NCBI GenBank assembly: GCA_023053545.1
Contig: JAKZAN010000003.1
Coordinates: 777,501-841,500, forward strand
Length of the DNA stretch: 64,000 nt
Direction: 5' to 3'
Origin: Lepidurus packardi
Lineage: Eukaryota; Arthropoda; Branchiopoda; Notostraca; Triopsidae
Part shown: one piece after another, positions 57,276-64,000 of the stretch
Numbering within the stretch: position 1 is the first letter of the stretch
Layout: every line of letters begins with the position of its first letter
Program-made: the position numbers and the translations under genes
The notes under the pieces: generated by a model
Databases searched by the model: none
Seen by the model: only the letters and a program-made list of their open reading frames with translations
What the model was told of the DNA's origin: nothing

Positions 57276-60107
57276 GGGGAGAGTGGGGCACCTTCGCACA
57301 ATTTTTACTTTTTTCGTTCTGCAGCTCGCCACATGCACTTAAACGCAAATCTTTTACACGCTTTAGGAAGCCAGGTATTCTGCCCTATTTGTACAGTTTG
57401 AATTTTCCGGTTTTGAATTATAAAACCGGAGATATACCAAATCTTGCAAAGGTCACTTTTGTTCCGAACGAGCCCCAAGCACGGGGCAGGTTCGCACGGG
57501 CTTGGGGCACCTCCGTTCTCGACGATTTTGAGCGGTAAAAGACATTAAAAATAGTTTTGTTTGTTCATAAGATCACCGGGAAACATAGTATCGAACATTT
57601 GAACAATGAATCAAATTTTTTGGGGGTCACGAGTCCCGAATTCAGCAACATCTTTGGTAACGATTGCACTTACATTAAGCGAACAGCAGATTAAGTAAAA
57701 AATCTTTGGAAGCAAACGACAAGAGATCAAACTTTTAAACCCACTGAGTTACCAGATACATTGAACAAGAGAAAAAATAAATTAATTGGGCAACTAGGGG
57801 ATGCAAAGACTTGAAAAGTCGGTGACAAGCTTCAATCATTCCAGCACTAAGGTAGCGGCTTCTCCAAATCAGATTCGTTGTCACATGCGAGAAGCGTTAC
57901 CATTTGACGGCTCATTTTCTATACTTCCTTGGCAACATTTTTCTTTTTCTTCTGAGTTCTAAGCAAAACCGAAACGTTTCTCTTAGCTTGTCTTGATGCC
58001 CTCGCATCAAGTTTTGCTCTTTTAACTGCCGCATCCTCTTCTAGCTTTTTCTTCTCGGGAGTGTCTGTTAAAACTTTTGAAGATTTCTTCCGCTTTGCAC
58101 CTCGAGTTGTGTTCCTGCGAGGTAAAGCTTTGGGATATGGACGTATGTCATGGGGAGACACCGAGATTGGTCTTCCTGAGATGCTACTGGCAAGACTTAC
58201 CTCAAACGAATGGTCGCTAACCAAGTCGTCATGAGACACTGCTACTAAGCTGTTGGCGTCGGTATTGGGACATCTTGTGTTAAGTATTTCATCCTTGTCA
58301 AGAGGAACAACAGCCTGAATATTAGCGACACTGAGAGGCGTTGAGTCAAATTGCTGATCGCTAACTGAGGCAGCGAAGAAGTCTTCTTCGCTAAAGGCAT
58401 TTCTGTTAAAAGGCCAGATTCCTGGCTTCGAAAATCCGGATGTTATATTTTTTTATAGTAAATGCAGATGAGTACGCAATCCCAACCAGGTTGCCGATGT
58501 GCGCAATAGTGATCCTCTGATGTGGATTGGAGGTCATCCAATCATTAAAAGCGCGTTTGAGCGCACCTTTTAGGGACGCGTAAACGGCAACATCCAATGG
58601 CTGCAGACGGTGGCTGCAATGCGGGGAGAAAGACAAGAGCACAATGCCATTTTCTCGAGCATATAGGATAGCTTCGAGACAGCAGCGGCTCTCATGATTG
58701 TCTAATAATAAAAGAGCCCGATTTTCTGGGGAACAGTTGATGTGCTTCTTAAAATGCTTGAGAGCTTGAAGAAACAATTGACCGTTCATCCAGCCACTGG
58801 GATGGGCAAGACCGAGGCTTCCAGTCGGTGCTCCGAAAAGCATGTGATCCTTAAAATGCACTCTTGGAAAAATAAAAACAGGGGGAATTGTTCCTCTTGT
58901 GGCATTAATGAAGCAGCAGAGGGTGACCAATTCTCCTCTTTCTGCTGTGGAAGCCTGGGCAACCTGCTTCATCCCTTTGGTGGCTATTACTCTTGGGTTG
59001 TCTAAAACTGTTGTTACCCCAGTTTCATCACAGTTCCATATACGCTCTGCTGTTATCTCATATTTTCTCAAAACGGCCTGAAGATTATCTTGGAATTGAG
59101 TAACATTCGTTTTGTTAAAGCTGGAGCTGCGGGCGAGGCTTGTGTTCTCGGGCTTACGCAGGCTCAAGCTCGGATTCCGCTTCATGAACCCATAAAGCCA
59201 ATCTATGCCTGCCATTTTGTCTTTTGCCCAGTTATTTGGAAATACCTTGCCAAGACTTGTCGCGTAATCATACGCAAATTTTCTTGTCTGACGCGCTGTA
59301 AGACCGTAGTTCATTTTCGAGCAGACCTGTAGATAGTTGGCAAGTTCAGTTTCTTGATTCTCGGTAAATACTCGTCGCGTAGCCAGTCTTTTACACCTGG
59401 TCGCAACTTCAATTGTCTGCTGCTCGACTTCGCCCTGTTTGTTACTTAACATCGTTTTAGCGTGTCTGACGTTGTCGGCTAAAGTTGATGTAGGAATTGC
59501 GTATTTTCTCGCTGTTTCACGAATCTGCGCTTTATTTTCGAGCACTTCCATCACTGCTTCCTGGATGTGCTCATGATATTTTCTTTTCTTTATGCGATTC
59601 CTAACCATTTCTTGACCTAGAGACAACAAAGCTATCAAAATAAGAACGTAAAATATCCTCCAGCTGAATATCAAAGCCGTCAATCTTCATTTTCTAAAGA
59701 CACGGCAAGTTCAGTTGGTGTCCGGAACGTGCCCCAACAGCCCTGTCCGGACGTGCCCCAAACACCATTCTGAACTTCGAAAATTCAAAGCTTGGAGTGA
59801 AAGAAAGGTTTCATTACCCCCCTTTGTACACTTACAGCTTATCATACTTACTTGCTGAGGAGCCTTTTACTGTAAAAAATTGGTAACCGGTAGAGCAAAA
59901 ACGAAGCTTGAAACAAAGAGGGAATTTTTTACTCGCGCTTGTTGTTATTAGACAACGCCAAATAACTTCTGAACGCGTGGGTTAAATTCATCCCTTTTAA
60001 CCCACAAGAGCCATCTAGTAAAGAAGTTGCTATGTGAATTTTTTACAGTGTATTTTTGCAGTCTGTCACTAGATATCTCCAAATTCCGAACGTGCCCCAC
60101 TCTCCCC
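57276..60107 (-). mobile_element. complete Tigger/pogo-type DNA transposon (2.83 kb)
   Basis: Both ends read inward as GGGGAGAGTGGGGCAC (57,276 and, inverted, 60,107), flanked by a TA dinucleotide on each side (57,274-57,275 and 60,108-60,109). This is the standard Tc1/mariner/pogo insertion signature. The flanking LINE codons read straight across the TA (GYPAW joined to YNISK). The inner sequence carries a single transposase gene on the minus strand, and both terminal regions lack genes. Confidence 0.95.
57919..59608 (-). pseudogene. Tigger/pogo transposase (CENP-B/DDE_1 family), one frameshift
   Basis: The likely start is MVRNRIKKRKYHEH at 59,608; the in-frame upstream Met adds a hydrophobic stretch untypical of the family. 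The order is an N-terminal Psq-type helix-turn-helix (QIRETARKYAIPTSTLADNV), a CENP-B-type DNA-binding domain (RRVFTENQETELANYL, GIDWLYGFMKRNPSLSLRKP) and the DDE core (RIWNCDETG, ALLLLDNHESR, FSPHCSHRLQPLDVAVY). The main frame stops at 58,406. In the next frame SGFSKPGIWPFNRNAF and the basic tail to 57,919 (VSPHDIRPYPKALPRR, then LTDTPEKKKLEE) continue it. The switch lies at a T7 run (58,448-58,454). The enzyme would excise and integrate at TA. Apart from that run the gene looks whole, so it is young. Confidence 0.92.
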
Positions 60108-60940
60108 TACCATGCTGGGTATCCATATAAAAATTTACTAACGATTGTGGCTTGAAATAAGGTTTTTAATTGCTTGGATGATATTGATTGCACCATTTAG
60201 CGATTTTTATCATACGTAATAGGGAGCTGTTGCATTGGTTAGCAATTTGTGAAACGTGAGTAGACCAATTTAGTCGGTGATCAAGGTAGAGGCCCAGATA
60301 TCTTGATGAAGTTTTGGGTACGATGGTGGTTTGACCCCAAGTCAGTGTTGCTTTTTCGGCTTGTCTTTTGCGGTGGAAGTGGACGAGTTCGGTTTTTTCT
60401 TTAGCAAATCGGAGATTTAGTCTAATGCCCCATTTTTATAACGCTGAAATGTTGTTAGCTAGTAGTTTGGTGTTTTGATTACTCGATTTGCTGGAGGTGA
60501 ATAATATTAGGTCATCAGCAAAGGCCTCGATCTCTATCCTCTTGCGTTTGATTGTTGTGAAACAGCCATTAATGTAAATTAAGAAGAGGAGAGGAGAAAG
60601 TGGGGACCCCTGGGGAACGCCGTTTGTAATTTGGTAGAGCAAACTATGCGTTTCTCTATAGATGGTATAGGCGGTGCGGTTTTCCAAGAAGCTAGTGATC
60701 CAATTGAGTAGTACTTTGGGGGTTTTTATTTTTCGGAGCTCATTAATCAATTTTTGGTGATGAACATTATCAAATGCTCCACTTATATCTAGGAATAATG
60801 CTGTTAGTACTTTCCCTTTATCAAAGGCTTTAGGGCCAGCGTTGGATAGTCGGATTAGGGCGTCTGTGGTAGACCGATTTTGTCGTTAATCTTGGTGGAT
60901 AAATGTAATGATTCCTGCGTTGTGTTTGATTAGTGCTGAT
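60108..60940 (-). mobile_element. LINE ORF2 reverse transcriptase part (right of the Tigger insertion, 5'-truncated)
   Basis: The minus strand carries RSTTDALIRLSNAG, LFLDISGAFDNVHHQKLINE, ITNGVPQGSPLSPLLFLIYI and the catalytic EAFADDLILF box (60,436-60,900), then the thumb down to the GYPAW motif at 60,110. Stops occur around 60,435 and 60,885. The RT fingers, endonuclease and ORF1 are missing. The copy ends near the BEL LTR at about 60,940, either as a normal 5' truncation or cut by the BEL insertion. Confidence 0.85.
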
Positions 60941-61231
60941 GTGGGATATATGAATGATACTTAAGACCCATTGACGATTGAACGAATTTATTTGATATCA
61001 CTTGGTGGATGAATAACACGTGCGTTATCATGCCACGCTGGCTGAGAGGGGTCCAGAGTCCGAGAGTTATCTAGAAAAACAACGGAACTTGAAAACAAAG
61101 GAGTAAGGCTGCCAACTCTCCGAACCTTGGTGAGGTTCGGGACTCTAGGGACAGCAAAGGGGCGGGAATTTCAAACGATTAGATTATAGGAACCTGGGTA
61201 ATTTTAAAGTACATTCTAGAAATTCACGACA
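60941..61231 (-). repeat. 3' LTR of BEL/Pao element A (left boundary uncertain)
   Basis: In minus sense a purine tract (CCGGGAGGA, 61,232-61,240) is followed by TGTCGTGAATTTC from 61,231 downward, overlapping the last codons of pol. The other end is not sharply visible. A TGTGGGAT at about 60,938 would give roughly 290 bp. Confidence 0.5.
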
Positions 61232-64000
61232 TCCTCCCGGCTGGGCTGCTCGGGCGCCCTTTCATATCTAATCCATTCACGGATTCTTCCAAGGGCTCGT
61301 TCAGCGGCATCTCTTCGATTCCGGCGTAGGGGAGGTGAATGATCTTCAACTTGTGGTAACTGGGCAGGGATAGACTCGGATTCTTCGATCACGGGGTGAT
61401 TGACTTCTAAAGGATACAACTTAGTCACTGGTCGATTGGTGACTCCATTTGCTGTGCGAATGATTGCGGCACGAACAATCCCGTCAGGACCTGGAAGAAG
61501 TTTTTCAACGTACGCGACAGGCCAATATATTCGCTTTTTCTCGGAATGGATAAGGACGACATCACCAACTCGCATGGTCCGATTTCCAGATTGTGGACGA
61601 CAGATGTGGAATTCTCGTAATGCCTTTAAATATTCGTCGCTCCAGCGTTGCCAATATTTCGAAATTAACCGTTTTTGTAAAACGAAACGTTTCGGAAGCA
61701 CTGATTCATTATAGGTAGGGTCCAGAGTGGTGGTTTCCAGGTTGGCAAAGATGGGTGAACGAATGCGACGTCCAAAAATGAGAGTGGAAGGGGTGACAGC
61801 ATTATCGTCCCTGATGTCTGACGATACATATGTCAAAGGTCGATCGTTCAGGATCGTGGTTATCTCCATAATAACGGTACGGAGTTCATCAAAGGTGAGT
61901 AGGGAACGACCCAAGGTCTTTCGCAAGAGTGATTTCGTGACGCCAATTAACCGTTCCCATATTCCTCCAAACCACGGCGCGCGTTTAGGGATAAACTGCC
62001 AGGAGGTATGAAACTGGGCTAGATTATCATGTAGATTTGAATCCGTGGCGAGGAATTTGACTTGACTGGCGGCCGAAACAAAGGTCATGGCGTTGTCTGA
62101 CATCATTAACCGTGGAAAGTCGTATAAACTGGCGAAACGCCGAAACGCAAGGAGGAAGGTCTTCGTGGACAGATCGCTTACGAGTTCCAGATGTACGGCG
62201 CGTGTGCTGGCACACGTAAATAGGCAGAGGCACACTGGCGTTGTTGACTTAGATTTGGAGTTCCGGACGAAAAGAGGGCCGGCGAAGTCGACGCCAGACA
62301 CTTCAAATGGGCGTGCGGGAGCTACTCTGAACTCGGGGAGAGGAGCGGTAGCAGGTTGAGGATAGGGTAGACCGGTGTGTCTACGACAAGTGACGCAGTT
62401 TCGCAAGGTGCTCTTGGCAACCTGTCGAGCAGAGGGGATCCAGAAATTCTCTCGTAGATTTGCAACAGTTGTATTTACTCCGGCATGGAACGAAACGGCA
62501 TGAAAATGTCGAACAATCAAGCTGGCGAGACGTGAAGTCTTCGGGATCAATATGGGATACTTTGCATCTGGAGAAAGTGAAGCGTTTGAAAGGCGTCCAC
62601 GACTTCGAATTAGTCCATTTTGATCCAGGAACAAATCCAAAGTTCTTACTTGCGAAGGAATGTTCGATTTCATGGGATTATTCAGGTAATCCAATTCAGC
62701 TGAAAGGTGGCGAGCTTGCACGTAGAACAGTAATTTGATCTCGGCGTTGGTTAGTTCTTCAGTTGACAAGGGGCCGGAGTGTCCGGATCCACGACAGTTC
62801 GCAACAAACCGAACAATCCAAGCGATGGAACGAATTAGGGATGAAAAAGATTCGAAGCGTGTGATGAAACACGGGAAAACAGGGGGAACAGAGGGTTCGA
62901 TGACGGGGGGGAGAACGGCATTTAACAACTTCATGTGAATCGTAGGAGAAGGCCAATCCTCAGGGTGGCATATCCACGCTGGTCCACCTTGCCACAAGGA
63001 GTTTCCAAGAAATTTTTTGGCAGTGAGTCCCCGACTGGGGAAATCGGCAGGATTGTCCTCAGTGGGACAATGACGTAGCTCGAATTGGATGTCTCGTAGA
63101 CATTGTTGGATTGAGTTGACTCGTTGAGTTACAAAACGGCGAGAAGAGGGAGGGGAGTGGAACCAATGCAATACTATTGTTGAATCTGTCCAAATTACAA
63201 AGGAGGGCTTAAATGTTGGAGAGCTGATTGCGGAATGGATAAAGGAAACAAGCTTCGCGGCTGTAGCTAAGGCTTGCAGCTCGAGTTGGGGTAGGGTGAG
63301 TTCTCCCTTGGACGGGGCAACTCGGGTCTTGCTGATTAGGAAACTTGAGTTACTTTGTGAGGTGGCATAGGCTACTGCACCGTAAGCCTTCATACTTGCA
63401 TCTGCAAAGACGTGAATGGGTGTGTCCGAGGGAATTGATCTCCTCGGGAAGGGAATCTTCAGAACGCCTAGGAGGTCGTTGACTATATTTTTCCATTCAG
63501 TTGCTAACGGATGAGGTACGTGCTCGTCCCAGTCAAGGCCGGACTTCCATAGTTGTTGAATCAACATCTTAGCACGGATGGTAATGGGCGACAGGTATCC
63601 AATGGGATCGTAAATCGTCGCGATACCCTTCAGAATAGTTCGCTTCGTTGGGGAACCGGACTCAAATAAACGCGAAGGATAGGGATAGACGAGAGTGTCT
63701 GTTTGGGGATTCCAGAACATACCAAGAACCTTGACAGGGTGATCTTGGCTCAAGACGCCAAGTTGTTCAGCGAGTTCCCGAAGAGATGTGCTGTTCGACG
63801 ACCAATGACGTAGATTCATGCCGGCTGACGACATGATACGTACAGCTTCGGGGAGATACGCAAGGAGTTCTTCTTCAGTGAAGGCTCCGCTGACCACGTT
63901 GTCGACGTAAATATTCTTGCGAAGATCTTCGGCTATTTGGTTTGACGATTTGGATAAATGATGATCTAGAGTGGCTAGGAGGATGAATGGAGAACACGTT
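61216..64000 (-). CDS. BEL/Pao element A pol polyprotein (runs off the right edge)
   Basis: A minus-strand open frame extends from the window edge to the stop at 61,216; the Met at 63,897 is internal, not the true start. Seen in order are the end of the reverse transcriptase (VLGMFWNPQTD, IYDPIGYLSPITIRAKM), RNase H (IHVFADASMKAYGAVAY, LPQLELQAL, VIWTDSTIVLHWF), the integrase zinc-binding part (HFHAVSFHAGVNTTVANLR, CVTCRR), the integrase core (FEVSGVDFAGPLFV, LMMSDNAMTFVSA, WFGGIWERLIGVTK) and a DUF5641-type tail (KYWQRWSDEYLKALREF, VGDVVLIHSE). The LTR follows directly. The part present is uninterrupted over about 2.8 kb, so this is the youngest-looking BEL element here. gag and protease lie outside. 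Confidence 0.95.
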   Translation of the reverse strand, partial: TCSPFILLATLDHHLSKSSNQIAEDLRKNIYVDNVVSGAFTEEELLAYLPEAVRIMSSAGMNLRHWSSNSTSLRELAEQLGVLSQDHPVKVLGMFWNPQTDTLVYPYPSRLFESGSPTKRTILKGIATIYDPIGYLSPITIRAKMLIQQLWKSGLDWDEHVPHPLATEWKNIVNDLLGVLKIPFPRRSIPSDTPIHVFADASMKAYGAVAYATSQSNSSFLISKTRVAPSKGELTLPQLELQALATAAKLVSFIHSAISSPTFKPSFVIWTDSTIVLHWFHSPPSSRRFVTQRVNSIQQCLRDIQFELRHCPTEDNPADFPSRGLTAKKFLGNSLWQGGPAWICHPEDWPSPTIHMKLLNAVLPPVIEPSVPPVFPCFITRFESFSSLIRSIAWIVRFVANCRGSGHSGPLSTEELTNAEIKLLFYVQARHLSAELDYLNNPMKSNIPSQVRTLDLFLDQNGLIRSRGRLSNASLSPDAKYPILIPKTSRLASLIVRHFHAVSFHAGVNTTVANLRENFWIPSARQVAKSTLRNCVTCRRHTGLPYPQPATAPLPEFRVAPARPFEVSGVDFAGPLFVRNSKSKSTTPVCLCLFTCASTRAVHLELVSDLSTKTFLLAFRRFASLYDFPRLMMSDNAMTFVSAASQVKFLATDSNLHDNLAQFHTSWQFIPKRAPWFGGIWERLIGVTKSLLRKTLGRSLLTFDELRTVIMEITTILNDRPLTYVSSDIRDDNAVTPSTLIFGRRIRSPIFANLETTTLDPTYNESVLPKRFVLQKRLISKYWQRWSDEYLKALREFHICRPQSGNRTMRVGDVVLIHSEKKRIYWPVAYVEKLLPGPDGIVRAAIIRTANGVTNRPVTKLYPLEVNHPVIEESESIPAQLPQVEDHSPPLRRNRRDAAERALGRIREWIRYERAPEQPSREDVVNF

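Overview
This is eukaryotic DNA, most likely from an invertebrate animal. No bacterial operons, rRNA or tRNA genes were seen. Almost everything recognisable is transposable-element DNA: BEL/Pao and Gypsy LTR elements, non-LTR retrotransposons (LINEs) of a jockey/I/R1-like kind, and DNA transposons (PIF/Harbinger, Tigger/pogo, a MULE-like gene and one family I could not name). Introns of 52 and 55 bp inferred inside two transposon genes suggest a lineage with short introns. I cannot name the species, and I see no convincing single-copy host gene. The window looks like an old, nested transposon cluster in intergenic or heterochromatic DNA.

Layout. 1-3.95 kb: the 3' part of a Gypsy element with a long open pol frame and its 3' LTR. 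4.08-22.82 kb: a giant inverted repeat, with arms of about 5.1 kb (4,085-9,211 and 17,626-22,820) around an 8.4 kb spacer. The arms carry satellites, minisatellites and coding-like blocks. The spacer holds BEL/Pao and LINE fragments and a Myb/SANT-domain pseudogene. 23.4-31.4 kb: a Gypsy-type gag relic and several LINE copies, one of them almost full length. 31.55-34.25 kb: a Harbinger element with a HARBI1-like transposase and its Myb/SANT partner gene. 36.8-48.45 kb: a near-identical tandem duplication. Each copy carries an OTU-protease/zinc-finger/MULE-transposase gene, the integrase end of a BEL element, and an LTR of a second BEL element. 49.2-52.7 kb: a broken gene with a BED-like finger and an RNase-H-like core from a family I do not recognise, sitting inside the BEL element whose gag and pol remains run to 56.1 kb. 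56.3-60.9 kb: a LINE split by a complete Tigger/pogo element. 60.9-64 kb: a BEL/Pao element with a long open pol frame that runs off the right edge.

How it fits together. The elements are nested, so a relative order of events can be read. A BEL element was invaded by a DNA-transposon end, by the unrecognised BED-finger gene and by a second BEL element. The resulting mosaic was then duplicated in tandem, and one copy of the second BEL element collapsed to a solo LTR. The Tigger element entered a LINE at a TA site. From about 11 kb to the right end nearly every element lies on the minus strand, a bias like that of unistrand piRNA clusters. The best candidate for something undescribed is the OTU-C2H2-MULE gene, whose terminal sequence matches that of the Harbinger element 8.5 kb away.
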